Notes: generated from the letters alone by a model not told the origin. 64,000 nt of DNA from Methanobrevibacter millerae (GCF_001477655.1 NZ_CP011266.1:1100001-1164000), one strand, 5' to 3'. Positions 47,690 to 57,225 are shown, counted from the first letter of the stretch. Program-made: numbers and translations.

Positions 47690-47749
47690 ATTTCAAAATA
47701 TTAACTTCTTTTTCTTTTTTCATTTAAAAAATACATTTTTTTCGATAAG

Positions 47750-47879
47750 TTTATATAGACAATATCTTGTATTATTACATAATGATAGTAGGATTATTAT
47801 CATAAGTAGGAATTGTTAGGTTTGTTTTAACAGTTTTTTTAAGGCAGTTGAATTTTTCATAGAATTTGAGGTTGATAAT
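47750..47879 (+). promoter_or_regulatory. promoter and long 5' leader of the DUF2193 gene
   Basis: The TATA-like element GTTTATATAGAC at about 47749-47760 predicts transcription near 47778, about 100 bases before ATG 47880, which is long for this window. The leader has an upstream ATG (47782) that opens a seven-codon frame ending at TAA 47805, and arms ATGATA (47782-47787) / TATCAT (47798-47803) that would enclose it in a hairpin. The ribosome binding site GAGGTTGAT precedes ATG 47880. Confidence 0.4.
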
Positions 47880-49379
47880 ATGAAAGAATTATATGAAAAA
47901 ATGATTAATGAATCAATGGCTGCTCAAAGAGCAGATGTTGGAGTAATATCTGAAAACAGATACAAAGACTTTAAAGTCACTGATGCAAAGGCTTATGCTG
48001 ATGCAGTATCTAATATGAAAGCACTTGACAATCAAGCAGAAAGTGTAATTAAATTACACAAAAATTCTGTTGCAAGTCACTACAAGGTTTTAACTTCCGT
48101 TACCGAAACCATCCGTCCTGAAGACGATCCATTCATTGAACACTATCAGACACCGCCGGTTCTAGAAATCCTATGTGAAGAGGATGGCGAATTTGCAGAC
48201 AGTGTTGATAAGTTCATAGATGCAATTGCAGATAACGAAGCATTGATTTCAAGAGAATCAATCAGAAGATATGGCGGATTCTATGGTCCGACCTGTGTGG
48301 TTGACTTTGCTTTGATGCCTGGAAGCACAACCAATGTTGTCAATCAGATTTTGGCAAAAATGGACATTTCAAATATGCACAAGCAGGCAATATTATCTGC
48401 TAAATCATGGGGTATGAACACATCATATGGTGTAGGTGATGCATTTGCAAATGCAATCGAAGACGGATTGACAGCAGCTGAAGCAACTCAAAAGGAAATT
48501 GAAACACTGCAAATGGTCTATCGCGAACCTATCGAAGCCCAGGGAACATTGATGGATGATGCAGACCACTCCTCCTTTGATGTAAGAAAATACATGAACG
48601 GGTATAAAAAGGAAATGACTGCAACCGTTAAGGCTGCAATGGATGATGGAGTCCACTACGGTAATATAGTAACCGTTCCTGCATACTGTGTTGGGGACAT
48701 TGGACACCACATCGGTCAGGCAAGCTATAATATGGTTAAGGATGATGTAACTTTAAACATCATTAAGGCTACAACAGATGTTATTGAAGCAACACTTAGA
48801 AGTAATCTGGATAACTATAAGACTCCTGCAAATGTATTGAATCTTGCAACAGGTTCTTCTGCATGTGCAACAGAATACATTTTGGAATTGGATGGATTCA
48901 ATGCACCTATGGTAGTGGACTTACTAAACAAAAGATTCCACAACTATGTACAGCAATATCCAAGAAGAGGTGCTGCTGCAGAACTGCACAACTGTGATTT
49001 TATGGATATGATTTACAGAGGATTCGGAGCTATAAGCGATGCAAGAAAAGCAAGATCCAGTGAAAAAATTGACTTGGTACCAAAAATCAACGGATTTGCA
49101 GTTGACTTAAGTCCAATAGCAGAAAATGAAGTAATCATGAATCCGCAAAGATACACATATCCTGCATGTGCAATAACTGTCAGATTCTCATCTCTCATGA
49201 GATTGGCTGATTATCCATGTCTGCTTACATCAGAACCTATCACTGCTACAATGATGACCAATATCATTGCACTCAATAAGGAATCTGCAGGTTCACCTGC
49301 CAGAGGATGTAAAAACTGTGCATCTGCAACATTAGTTGATGGAAAACATGAATACTGTCAATGGAGAGAAGCTATTTAG
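47880..49379 (+). CDS. DUF2193-family methanogen protein
   Basis: 499 residues, soluble, no signal peptide. Several invariant-looking cysteines occur (VVPAYCVGDIGHHIG-like segment, ELHNC, YPACAIT) and the C terminus has CKNCASATLVDGKHEYCQW, a CxxC-x13-C cluster suggesting a metal or Fe-S site. From memory it fits DUF2193, found mainly in methanogens, with no established function. It lies 12 bp before the aquaporin gene in the same direction, so the two are probably one operon. It may be a redox enzyme; this is not shown. Confidence 0.65.
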   Translation: MKELYEKMINESMAAQRADVGVISENRYKDFKVTDAKAYADAVSNMKALDNQAESVIKLHKNSVASHYKVLTSVTETIRPEDDPFIEHYQTPPVLEILCEEDGEFADSVDKFIDAIADNEALISRESIRRYGGFYGPTCVVDFALMPGSTTNVVNQILAKMDISNMHKQAILSAKSWGMNTSYGVGDAFANAIEDGLTAAEATQKEIETLQMVYREPIEAQGTLMDDADHSSFDVRKYMNGYKKEMTATVKAAMDDGVHYGNIVTVPAYCVGDIGHHIGQASYNMVKDDVTLNIIKATTDVIEATLRSNLDNYKTPANVLNLATGSSACATEYILELDGFNAPMVVDLLNKRFHNYVQQYPRRGAAAELHNCDFMDMIYRGFGAISDARKARSSEKIDLVPKINGFAVDLSPIAENEVIMNPQRYTYPACAITVRFSSLMRLADYPCLLTSEPITATMMTNIIALNKESAGSPARGCKNCASATLVDGKHEYCQWREAI

Positions 49380-49391
49380 GTTGTGAATTAG

Positions 49392-50171
49392 ATGGCTTCT
49401 TGTAATATTGAAAAAAAGTTTCTGGCTGAATTGCTGGGAACTTTTTTCCTGGTTTTTTTCGGAACAGGATCTGCTGTTGTAACCTTGCTGATTGCAGATA
49501 GCATTCATCCGGGAAATGCGGGAATAGGTATTTTAGGTGGTCTTGGTGATTGGATTGCAATTTCTCTTGCATTCGGTTTGACTGTGATGGCATGTATTTA
49601 TCTGTTCGGTAAGATATCTGGTGCACACCTAAACCCTGCAGTGACTGTTGGTTTGCTTGTAAGCAAAAATATTTCCCTTGTTGACAGCATCTACTATATT
49701 GTTGCTCAAGTAATTGGAGCATGTTTGGGCAGTTTGGCATTGTTCCTATGTCTTGGAAGCGGTGCTGTAACTATCGGAGCATTAGGAGCTACCGCACCGG
49801 GATTAGGTGTTGGATACTGGCAGGCCATGTTTGCTGAATTTATCGGAACATTCTTCCTTGTATTGGTTGTAATGGGTGTTGCTGTTGACAAAAAAGCGGA
49901 ACCAGGTTTTGCAGGTCTTTCAATCGGTATGACAGTAACAGCAGTAATTGTAGTTTTAGGAGCATTCACTGGTGCATCAATAAATCCTGCACGTACATTT
50001 GGTCCTTATTTAATGGATATGTTGCTTGGCGGAGCAAATCTCTGGGCATACTATCCAATCTATTTAATCGGACCAATTGTTGGTGGTATTTTAGCTGCTT
50101 TAGTATATAATTTCATTGCTAAAGGAAATGATGCATGTGCACTGCCACAACCATTCTATGATGATGAATAA
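49392..50171 (+). CDS. aqpM: aquaporin (AqpM type)
   Basis: 259 residues, six membrane helices plus two half-helices carrying the NPA motifs, HLNPAVTVG and SINPARTFG. Methanogen AqpM conducts water and, modestly, glycerol and CO2/H2S-type small molecules. It follows the DUF2193 gene by 12 bp, which raises the possibility that the channel serves a specific substrate of that protein. Confidence 0.92.
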   Translation: MASCNIEKKFLAELLGTFFLVFFGTGSAVVTLLIADSIHPGNAGIGILGGLGDWIAISLAFGLTVMACIYLFGKISGAHLNPAVTVGLLVSKNISLVDSIYYIVAQVIGACLGSLALFLCLGSGAVTIGALGATAPGLGVGYWQAMFAEFIGTFFLVLVVMGVAVDKKAEPGFAGLSIGMTVTAVIVVLGAFTGASINPARTFGPYLMDMLLGGANLWAYYPIYLIGPIVGGILAALVYNFIAKGNDACALPQPFYDDE

Positions 50172-50199
50172 AGAGTATTTTAATACTCTTTTCTTTTTT
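50169..50199. terminator. hairpin between convergent aqpM and SpoIIM genes
   Basis: 9-bp arms AAGAGTATT (50171-50179) and AATACTCTT (50182-50190) with a tiny loop, followed by a T-rich run. The left arm starts at the last base of the aqpM stop codon. Confidence 0.55.
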
Positions 50200-50831
50200 T
50201 ATTTCAACAAATTAGCTCCACCCATCTGCTGTGAGACAATATTTCCTATTTGGGGAGTTATAAATCCTTCAATTAATGCAGCTATTGCAAATAATGCCAC
50301 TGCAACCAAAAATAATACTGCAACATGTTTTAATGTCTTTTTGTTGTTTTGATAAGCTTCACTGAAAGTGTTTTTGCGGATTTTATCTCTTAATACTTTA
50401 AAAATGAATGTGAATAACAGTATTCCGCTTGTACAGCTGCAGAAAAATGCCGGAATTTCAAGTATTCCATGCGGGACAATCAATGCTATATACATTACAA
50501 GGTCATATGTTGAGTGTATGGTATAGCCTGCCATGAATCCTACCACAAAACCGTTGAGAAATATTGCTATGAATGCATATATTGCAAAAAATATGGATCC
50601 GATTAGTGTGATTAATGCTGCTGTTTCATTGTGAATCATTATGTTAAATGCATCGACGGAAGTCACGTTTCCCTTAAGCATGGCATCCTTTAGCATAGGC
50701 ATTAGAACTGATGCAATTTCATCTGTAGAAATATCTCCTAATATGAATGCTATTGCAAAAATTACTATAAGTATTAGAAATATTTTCCTGTTTTCAACAA
50801 AGGCTTCTTTAATTTCATATTTAATATTCAT
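50199..50831 (-). CDS. SpoIIM-like (DUF95) membrane protein
   Basis: 210 residues with about five membrane helices. The central PHGILEIPAFFCS motif and the paired C-terminal helices are typical of stage II sporulation protein M-like proteins in archaea. The role outside Bacillus is unknown. It is a second, more typical member beside the divergent one at 44.1 kb. Confidence 0.8.
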   Translation of the reverse strand: MNIKYEIKEAFVENRKIFLILIVIFAIAFILGDISTDEIASVLMPMLKDAMLKGNVTSVDAFNIMIHNETAALITLIGSIFFAIYAFIAIFLNGFVVGFMAGYTIHSTYDLVMYIALIVPHGILEIPAFFCSCTSGILLFTFIFKVLRDKIRKNTFSEAYQNNKKTLKHVAVLFLVAVALFAIAALIEGFITPQIGNIVSQQMGGANLLK

Positions 50832-50896
50832 CAGTTAATTTTTTGATTTAAAAATATATAAAAACCTTATATAGAAGTTATACATAATATATTAAC

Positions 50897-51394
50897 ATGA
50901 ATAAAATATTTTTAATTTTTATAGGTCTATTAATATTTTTTATAGCTATATCATTTGTATCTGCAGGAGAGGATACTCACTTTGAAATAGAAAAGGATTC
51001 GTCAGGTTATTCTTCAATAGTGACCTTGAAGGATTCACATAATAATCCAGTTCCCAAAGTGAAGTTTTCAATTAAGATAACAAAGCCTAACGGCAGCGTA
51101 AGAACCATGCCTACAAAGACACTCAACAAGACAGGTCAAAACATTTTCTTTTTGGGTTCTACAAAAGGAAACTATGTAATATCTGTGGATTTCAAGGGAA
51201 ACGGCAAATATAATCCTTCTTCTTTAACAAAAACGATAACGGTAACATCAGGAAGCGGCGGAAACTCCATTTACAACTATTATGACAATCACAACTATGG
51301 TGATAGCGTAAAAATGGATGAGTATATATATGACAACTACTGGTATGAGGATATCTACGATGATCCTCGTACTTTTGACGGGGAAGGTTATTGA
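50897..51394 (+). CDS. small secreted Ig-like domain protein
   Basis: 165 residues. The signal peptide MNKIFLIFIGLLIFFIAISFVSAG is followed by one Ig-like module ending FKGNGKYNPSS (the YxGDxxY-type end seen in the adhesins). The last 40 residues are rich in Tyr, Asp and Asn (YNYYDNHNYGD, YIYDNYWYEDIYDD). No known domain covers the tail. It overlaps the next gene by one base (TGATG), so the two are coupled. Confidence 0.7.
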   Translation: MNKIFLIFIGLLIFFIAISFVSAGEDTHFEIEKDSSGYSSIVTLKDSHNNPVPKVKFSIKITKPNGSVRTMPTKTLNKTGQNIFFLGSTKGNYVISVDFKGNGKYNPSSLTKTITVTSGSGGNSIYNYYDNHNYGDSVKMDEYIYDNYWYEDIYDDPRTFDGEGY

Positions 51395-52002
51395 TGCAAA
51401 GAAATGTAAGCATTGCTTTATCGATTATTATAATAATATTGGAAATCATTGCATTGATTGTATGCTATAATTCTTTTGGAATTAATTTGGCATATTATAC
51501 AATAGATTCCAATATATTTCTTTTAATTTCAACAATCCTCTATTTGCTAACTATAAATAATGTTCCAAAGATTGTTCAGTTGCTTAAGTATTCATCCACG
51601 CTTTCAGTATTCATCACATTTCTTGTTGTAGTTTTTGTACTCTATCCAATGTATAACTTTAATTTTCAGTTCCTGTTTTTAGATGGGCCAAATCTTTATA
51701 TGCATGTACTGTGCCCGGTTTTGGCACTAATATCTTTTATTTTCTTTGATTCAAATGAAATAGAAAACAGCCTGAAAAATAATTTGAGGTCATTATATTT
51801 CACGATAATCTATGCGATTATTTTGATTAGTCTGAATATTTTAAATGTCGTATCTGGACCATATCCCTTTTTAAAAGTAAATCAGCAGTCACCGTTAATG
51901 TCTGTATTTTGGATTGTATTGATACTTGGAGGTGCTTTGATTTTATCTAAAGTACTACTTTTTTTAAAGGACATGAATAATATTTTATATAATCCAAAAT
52001 AA
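51394..52002 (+). CDS. Pr6Pr-like integral membrane protein
   Basis: 202 residues from ATG 51394 (TTG 51391 is an alternative), with six membrane helices. YYTIDSNIFLLIS and HVLCPVLALISFIFFD are characteristic of the Pr6Pr/YagU-like family of unknown function. Its ATG shares bases with the stop of the upstream secreted protein, and LtrA follows after 11 bp. Confidence 0.65.
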   Translation: MQRNVSIALSIIIIILEIIALIVCYNSFGINLAYYTIDSNIFLLISTILYLLTINNVPKIVQLLKYSSTLSVFITFLVVVFVLYPMYNFNFQFLFLDGPNLYMHVLCPVLALISFIFFDSNEIENSLKNNLRSLYFTIIYAIILISLNILNVVSGPYPFLKVNQQSPLMSVFWIVLILGGALILSKVLLFLKDMNNILYNPK

Positions 52003-52013
52003 ATATAATAATA

Positions 52014-53126
52014 ATGGCTATCGTTGAGAAAAAAGTGGAATTAATTGAACTATTCTATGACTTGATTTTTGTATATGCAATATCCAAACTTACTGCACTA
52101 ATCAGTGAACCCGTTAACGGAACAGTTGCACCCGATAGCTTTTTTATATATATCATCACATCTTTTGTAATCTTGCAGGCATGGCTGTATTTTACAAACT
52201 ACGTCAACAGATATGGGCAATGGCACTGGCATGAATACATTCTGGCTATTGTAAACATGATAGCTGTGATTTTCATGGCAAATACAATCAATGCCCAGTG
52301 GAACCAGATGTTTGTTCCATTCAACATTTCAATGCTTGTAATGCTTTCAACAGTTTTTGTGTTGTATTTAATTCAGGTAAAACAACATGGTACATTCGAT
52401 ATTGCAGCGGGAAATTCAATTCAGATACTTTCAATCGTATGTTCAATATATATTATAGCTCTTTTGGTAATTCTATTGGGTTTTCATGATATTGTCATTT
52501 GGATAGATGTTATTGCAGTAATAACAGGGGCTTTTCTGCCATTTTTCTTAAAGGGACACTTTGATGAGGGTGTAATTAATTTTCCTCATCTGGTTGAGCG
52601 TTTTGAACTTCTGACTATCATCACATTCGGTGAAGCGGTTGTGGGAATGACATACTTTTTTGATGTGACAAGTTTCAATATAACATCAATTCTCGTATTT
52701 CTTATTGTAATTTCAATGTTCGGCTCATATGTGATTCAAATTCATAATCTTGTAAATCACCATCGTGTTGAAAGAAGCCTGAGACTGATGTTTAGCCATT
52801 ATTTCATCATAATAAGCATAAATCTGATGACGGTTGCATTTGAATGGCTTCATTCCGGTGAGGTAAATCCCCATCTGGAAATTGGTGTAATGATTATTTC
52901 ATTAATTGTTTTCTATGCATCAATAATGGCAAACAAGCCATATTATAAGGAAGGCATTAAATTCTTGAATGGTGATTTGGTTAAAATGATACTTTTCACT
53001 GCTGTAGGTTCTTTTGTTATTCTCTTTTCAATGGAAAACATATACTTATTCTTGTCAGGAATCCTGATAATAACACTGGGCAACCTTTCAGTATTGGCAA
53101 AAATTCAAAAAAAATATTTAAAATAA
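52014..53126 (+). CDS. ltrA: low-temperature-requirement protein A (LtrA) family membrane protein
   Basis: 370 residues with about eleven membrane helices. The N-terminal VELIELFYDLIFVYAI and the central ERFELLTIITFGEAVVGM are the LtrA family signatures. The molecular activity of LtrA is unknown. Its last 9 bp overlap the convergent hydrolase gene on the minus strand. Confidence 0.88.
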   Translation: MAIVEKKVELIELFYDLIFVYAISKLTALISEPVNGTVAPDSFFIYIITSFVILQAWLYFTNYVNRYGQWHWHEYILAIVNMIAVIFMANTINAQWNQMFVPFNISMLVMLSTVFVLYLIQVKQHGTFDIAAGNSIQILSIVCSIYIIALLVILLGFHDIVIWIDVIAVITGAFLPFFLKGHFDEGVINFPHLVERFELLTIITFGEAVVGMTYFFDVTSFNITSILVFLIVISMFGSYVIQIHNLVNHHRVERSLRLMFSHYFIIISINLMTVAFEWLHSGEVNPHLEIGVMIISLIVFYASIMANKPYYKEGIKFLNGDLVKMILFTAVGSFVILFSMENIYLFLSGILIITLGNLSVLAKIQKKYLK

Positions 53127-53819
53127 TTTATTAATGAAATTAATAATTTCTGAAGCGGTTTCGTTTTGCTGAAGTGTTGAATTGATGCCTGCATTGCCGT
53201 CGCCTTTTTGAAGACCGTAATTTCCGAACTGTGCATGATTTCCACCATTTATGACATGCTCAGTAAAGTTGGCTTTGATTAATGGTCTGGCATCGTTGTA
53301 GCTTTTCAAATTTAAAACCTTATCTTCAGATCCGTAAATTGACAATGTAGGCTTGTCTATTTCTTCACTTGGATATGCCGCAAGCAACACCAGCCCATCA
53401 ACATCATGCTTTGAAGCATAGCCTGATGCAGCTACACCGCCTAAGGAATGGCCTGACATGATATAATGGGAATAGTTTGAATTCTTGATGATGTCGTCTG
53501 CAATGTTTTGGCCGAAAAATGCAAGATTAAATGGCATTTGAACAAGATACACATCAACGCCCTGTGCCGCAATCTGGTTCATCAAAGGCAGATATGCACT
53601 GTATTCAACTTTTGCTCCAGGATAGAATATTAATGCAGTATCATTTCCTTTACCGTCAATAAAAAGCCCGTTTGATGCATGTGTAACGCTAACATTTTCA
53701 CTTCCGTTAATGTATGATAGGGCAGTGCTGTCTGAGTGTGAATAGTCATTGACATAGTATACACTAAATCCAATTATCAAAATTAATATTATTATTAGGA
53801 TGATGTATCTTTTTTTCAT
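53118..53819 (-). CDS. membrane-anchored alpha/beta hydrolase
   Basis: 233 residues with an N-terminal membrane anchor (about 5-24). The elbow SGHSLGGVA with the nucleophile serine, LSIYGSEDKV (Asp) and NGGNHAQFG (His) give a complete triad, as in dienelactone hydrolase-like enzymes. It probably acts outside the membrane. It lies 1 bp after the archaetidylserine synthase gene, so it is in the same transcript. Confidence 0.8.
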   Translation of the reverse strand: MKKRYIILIIILILIIGFSVYYVNDYSHSDSTALSYINGSENVSVTHASNGLFIDGKGNDTALIFYPGAKVEYSAYLPLMNQIAAQGVDVYLVQMPFNLAFFGQNIADDIIKNSNYSHYIMSGHSLGGVAASGYASKHDVDGLVLLAAYPSEEIDKPTLSIYGSEDKVLNLKSYNDARPLIKANFTEHVINGGNHAQFGNYGLQKGDGNAGINSTLQQNETASEIINFINKLF

Positions 53820-53820
53820 G

Positions 53821-54501
53821 TTATCCTCGAGTTAAATTGATAAATAAATAACCAATGGAAGTTAAAAGAATAATTAATCCGGCAACATTGACAAATCCAA
53901 TATACAATGGAATCTGGAGAATAATGCATAACAAGCAGATGCAGTTTAATATCAGAAGGTATAGATTATTGAATTTTTCATATGGTATGTTGCATATCAT
54001 AGCTATTGAAACTATTATTGCCAATATGAGTGCAATATATATGTTAAAAAGGCCACTTATGTAAAATGAAGCCATAATAATTGCAATTCCCGGAATCGGA
54101 AAGCCGATGAATCCTTCAACATCATTTGATGTAACATTATATCTTGTTAACCTTAAGATTCCACAGATTATAATAAACAATGAAACCAATGCAGTTGGAA
54201 TTTCAAGATATGGTGCATTTACCATACTAAATGAATAAAGGAAAACTGCCGGGCTAACGCCAAATGATACAATGTCTGAGAGAGAATCAATGTTTTTTCC
54301 GAATTCGTATTCATCAAGTCTATTTGTTTTTCGTGCAACCCATCCGTCAATGGAGTCAAACAACAATGACAATATCATAAAGATTGCTGCATAATAGAAA
54401 TTATGGTTGATTGACATGAGTATGGAGAGAAATCCGCAGCTCATATTCATCAGTGATACCAAATCGGACAGGCCAATAAAGCTTTGCATTTTTGTGTTCA
54501 T
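53821..54501 (-). CDS. pssA: CDP-archaeol: serine archaetidyltransferase
   Basis: 226 residues, several membrane helices. The CDP-alcohol phosphotransferase motif DG-x2-AR-x8-G-x3-D-x3-D is present as DGWVARKTNRLDEYEFGKNIDSLSD. In archaea it makes archaetidylserine from CDP-archaeol and L-serine. Other CDP-alcohol enzymes share the motif, but its length and the C-terminal helices suit the serine type. Confidence 0.82.
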   Translation of the reverse strand: MNTKMQSFIGLSDLVSLMNMSCGFLSILMSINHNFYYAAIFMILSLLFDSIDGWVARKTNRLDEYEFGKNIDSLSDIVSFGVSPAVFLYSFSMVNAPYLEIPTALVSLFIIICGILRLTRYNVTSNDVEGFIGFPIPGIAIIMASFYISGLFNIYIALILAIIVSIAMICNIPYEKFNNLYLLILNCICLLCIILQIPLYIGFVNVAGLIILLTSIGYLFINLTRG

Positions 54502-54573
54502 TAATGAAATATATGGTTGTATTGATTAATAAATGTTCTAACTTTAAAAAGGTTGATTTATAGATATATTAAT

Positions 54574-55101
54574 ATGAAAATTTGTCTTTACGGCTCAGGT
54601 AGTAAGAACACTCCAAGGGAATACACTGATGTTGGCTATGAACTGGGATTGAAAATAGCTTCAAATAATCATTCTCTTGTATTTGGCGGTGGAAATGATG
54701 GAATGATGGGTGCAGTTGCAAAAGGCGTTCATGACAATGGAGGAAACATTATGGCTATCGCTCCGGATTGGATTAATGAATTCGATGATCCTTTTAAGGG
54801 TCATGATGAATATATCAAAACGGATTCAATGGATGAGAGAAAAAAGCTGTTTTTAGAAAAGTCTGATGTATTTATTATTGCTCCTGGTGGAATTGGTACT
54901 TTGGATGAGTTTTTTGAGGTTTTGACATTGAAATATCTCAACAGGCATTCAAAAAAGATTATTCTATTTAACATCAATCATTTCTATGACCGGATGATTG
55001 ACATGCTTTGCGAGATGCATGATGAAGGTCTGATTCGTGAAGGTGCACTGGACATTTTTGAAGTTGCAGATTCCCTGGATGAAATTTTTGATTTATTATG
55101 A
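54574..55101 (+). CDS. LOG family / TIGR00730-type Rossmann protein
   Basis: 175 residues from ATG 54574 (a TATA-like element about 25 bp upstream suggests a leaderless mRNA). VYG-like CLYGSGS start, GGGNDGMMGA and PGGIGTLDEFFE are the LOG (Lonely guy) family motifs of nucleoside 5'-monophosphate phosphoribohydrolases. The physiological substrate is unknown. It overlaps the next gene by 4 bp (ATGA type). Confidence 0.82.
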   Translation: MKICLYGSGSKNTPREYTDVGYELGLKIASNNHSLVFGGGNDGMMGAVAKGVHDNGGNIMAIAPDWINEFDDPFKGHDEYIKTDSMDERKKLFLEKSDVFIIAPGGIGTLDEFFEVLTLKYLNRHSKKIILFNINHFYDRMIDMLCEMHDEGLIREGALDIFEVADSLDEIFDLL

Positions 55102-55793
55102 TTGATGATTTAAAAAAGATTGCTAAATTTGTTTTAATTGCTTTTGTAGTCCTTTTAGTTTTGGGTGTTATAATTGGGACAATATCATATCTGACATCTC
55201 CTCCAAGCTTTGCCAGTAGCGATGATAGCGTGGAAATAGACATCGGCCAGGACGGTTATCTAAAAGCAAGCATTAAAAAATCATTGCAATATAAAAGCGA
55301 GAAAATTCCTAATGGTGAGGTAAATGTATCTGGCGATTTGATAAAATGGAAGGATGCGCGAAACATTAGCTATGTAAACTATCTTGGCAAGAAGGCCTAT
55401 GTAATTGTTTGGAAAGCACCTCTAAAGGATACTGGTTTTAATGTGGTTGACACCTCAAAAATTGCCTATGACTATGGAGACATACATGGGAAAAATAGGA
55501 TGTATGCCCTATACTATCAGGAATACAATCCGAAAAACAAAATGGTGTATGGAATAATACTGGACCACAATAGCATTTCATATGATTTCAAAGACCTGAT
55601 TCATGATATCCTAAACAGGTCTTTTGTCAAATATAATGACTATTCCTATTCAACATCATCCTCCGGCCGATATCATGTCGATGATTCGCCATATACAATA
55701 GCCAGAAATGACCCTGACTGGTACTATGACCACTATGAATATGGTGACAATTATGCAATCGACGATTATCTGGAGTCACAGGGATATGATTGA
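55098..55793 (+). CDS. uncharacterised membrane-anchored protein
   Basis: 231 residues with a membrane anchor at about 9-32 and an extracytoplasmic, Tyr/Asp-rich C-terminal half (YDHYEYGDNYAIDDYLESQGYD at the end). This tail resembles in composition the tail of the secreted Ig-like protein at 50.9 kb. I do not recognise a domain. It is translationally coupled to the LOG gene. Confidence 0.6.
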   Translation: MIDDLKKIAKFVLIAFVVLLVLGVIIGTISYLTSPPSFASSDDSVEIDIGQDGYLKASIKKSLQYKSEKIPNGEVNVSGDLIKWKDARNISYVNYLGKKAYVIVWKAPLKDTGFNVVDTSKIAYDYGDIHGKNRMYALYYQEYNPKNKMVYGIILDHNSISYDFKDLIHDILNRSFVKYNDYSYSTSSSGRYHVDDSPYTIARNDPDWYYDHYEYGDNYAIDDYLESQGYD

Positions 55794-55830
55794 AAAGAGT
55801 TATTAACAATAATCAATAAAATTAATCAAT

Positions 55831-56073
55831 ATGGGTTTAGGTTCATTTTTCAAAAGAAATAAAGATAATAAGAAAGAAGAAACAGTTGAATCACATATTG
55901 ATATAAATAACGATGACTGTAAAGGTGCAGACTGTGAAAAATGTGTTATTGCCTGTCCAAATAATGTCTTGATTAAAGAAGGTGATGATACAGTTGCAAG
56001 AAGTCCGATGACCTGCAAGCATTGTCGTGTTTGTGAAGCTATTTGTCCTAATGAGTGCATTGTTGTTAATTAA
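55831..56073 (+). CDS. ferredoxin with two 4Fe-4S clusters
   Basis: 80 residues. The first cysteine group is DCKGADCEKCVIACP and the second is CKHCRVCEAICP, which bind two 4Fe-4S clusters. A charged N-terminal extension (KRNKDNKKEE) comes before the ferredoxin core. It is an electron carrier; the partner is unknown. Its last 8 bp overlap the nadK gene on the minus strand. Confidence 0.8.
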   Translation: MGLGSFFKRNKDNKKEETVESHIDINNDDCKGADCEKCVIACPNNVLIKEGDDTVARSPMTCKHCRVCEAICPNECIVVN

Positions 56074-56848
56074 TGTTTTCGCGAATTATGTCAATGAAAC
56101 TCTTCCAGTTGAGCTTGATGATTTGAGTTATCTTATCTGATTTTTTAACTTTAACGGTATCTCCTTCATTAATTTCAATTGAATTTCCGTCATATAGCGC
56201 AAATGCCTTTGCATCTCCTCTAAGTTCATTTATTTTGATTTCAATGATTGAGCTATTTGAGAGTATGATGCTTCTGTTTAAAATTGTATGTGGTGCTATT
56301 GGAGTTAGTGTAATGATTTCTGCTGTTGGATCAACTATCGGTCCTCCGCAGGACAGGTTATATGCAGTTGAGCCTGTTGGAGTGCTTACAATCATGCCGT
56401 CTGCAGTATATGAATTAATCAGTTTTCCATCTATTACAGCATCAAATCTTACCACACCATAAATATTTTTTGAAATTGATACTTCGTTTAATGCGGGAGG
56501 TATTTTAATTTTTTCACCATTTGCTTTTATTATTTCACCTTCAAGCATCATTCTGTTTTCAATATAATAGTTGTTATCTAAAATCTCTTTCAATGCCTTT
56601 TTTATATCATTTGGTTCGATTTCAGTTAAAAAACCTAATGTTCCGCAGTTAATTCCAAGTATTGGCTTTGTGTTTGAAATGCTTGCTGATTTAAGAAGGG
56701 TTCCATCCCCTCCAATTGAACAGACGATATCTGCTTCATCAATATTTTCTGTTATTTCAATTTTTAGCTCGTCACATATTCTGATTAAATCTTTTTGCGC
56801 TTTTTTAGCTGTTTTTTTAAAATCATCGCAGTTGATGTATATTTTCAT
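56066..56848 (-). CDS. nadK: NAD kinase
   Basis: 260 residues. IGGDGTLL (the GGDGT motif), CGTLGFLTEI, TPTGSTAYNLSCGGP and APHTILNRSIIL are all NadK signatures. It phosphorylates NAD to NADP. In some methanogens NadK is fused to an inositol-monophosphatase domain; here it stands alone. Start ATG at 56848. Confidence 0.9.
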   Translation of the reverse strand: MKIYINCDDFKKTAKKAQKDLIRICDELKIEITENIDEADIVCSIGGDGTLLKSASISNTKPILGINCGTLGFLTEIEPNDIKKALKEILDNNYYIENRMMLEGEIIKANGEKIKIPPALNEVSISKNIYGVVRFDAVIDGKLINSYTADGMIVSTPTGSTAYNLSCGGPIVDPTAEIITLTPIAPHTILNRSIILSNSSIIEIKINELRGDAKAFALYDGNSIEINEGDTVKVKKSDKITQIIKLNWKSFIDIIRENIN

Positions 56849-56955
56849 ATATGATAATTTGTTTTTTTAGGTTATATATTTAAAATTTAGTCATGCCTAA
56901 ATATTTATATGATGAGCGATTAATTAATATTAACTTAACATGGGAGATATTATAA

Positions 56956-57225
56956 ATGAGAGCGAGACGTGGTAGAGGTCATGGTGGACTTCCTTTGGAT
57001 TTGATAGGCCAGTTAATTGGTCCAAGTCTTATCCGCCCTCGAGGAGAAGTTGAGGCAGATAGGCACAGATGCAACCTTTGTGGAAAATGTCAAATTGTTT
57101 GTAGAAGGCATGCAATCTATATAAACCGTAAAAGGAGAATATGGACATTATATCCCAACAGATGCAACCTGTGTTTGGAATGCGTTAGCAGATGCCCTAA
57201 GGATGCATTAAATATTGTAAGATGA
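56956..57225 (+). CDS. 4Fe-4S ferredoxin with arginine-rich N terminus
   Basis: 89 residues. The N-terminal 30 residues are rich in Arg and Gly (MRARRGRGHGG), followed by two cysteine groups: CNLCGKCQIVC and CNLCLECVSRCP. The first lacks the usual proline after the last cysteine (CRRHA). The basic N terminus could bind a partner or membrane. It is preceded by GGGAGAT as ribosome binding site and stands alone. Confidence 0.82.
   Translation: MRARRGRGHGGLPLDLIGQLIGPSLIRPRGEVEADRHRCNLCGKCQIVCRRHAIYINRKRRIWTLYPNRCNLCLECVSRCPKDALNIVR

Noticed and set aside
53118-53126. Overlap of ltrA and hydrolase gene ends as a sign of mis-annotation
   Set aside because: Short convergent 3' overlaps also occur at 56066-56073 and are common in compact archaeal genomes.
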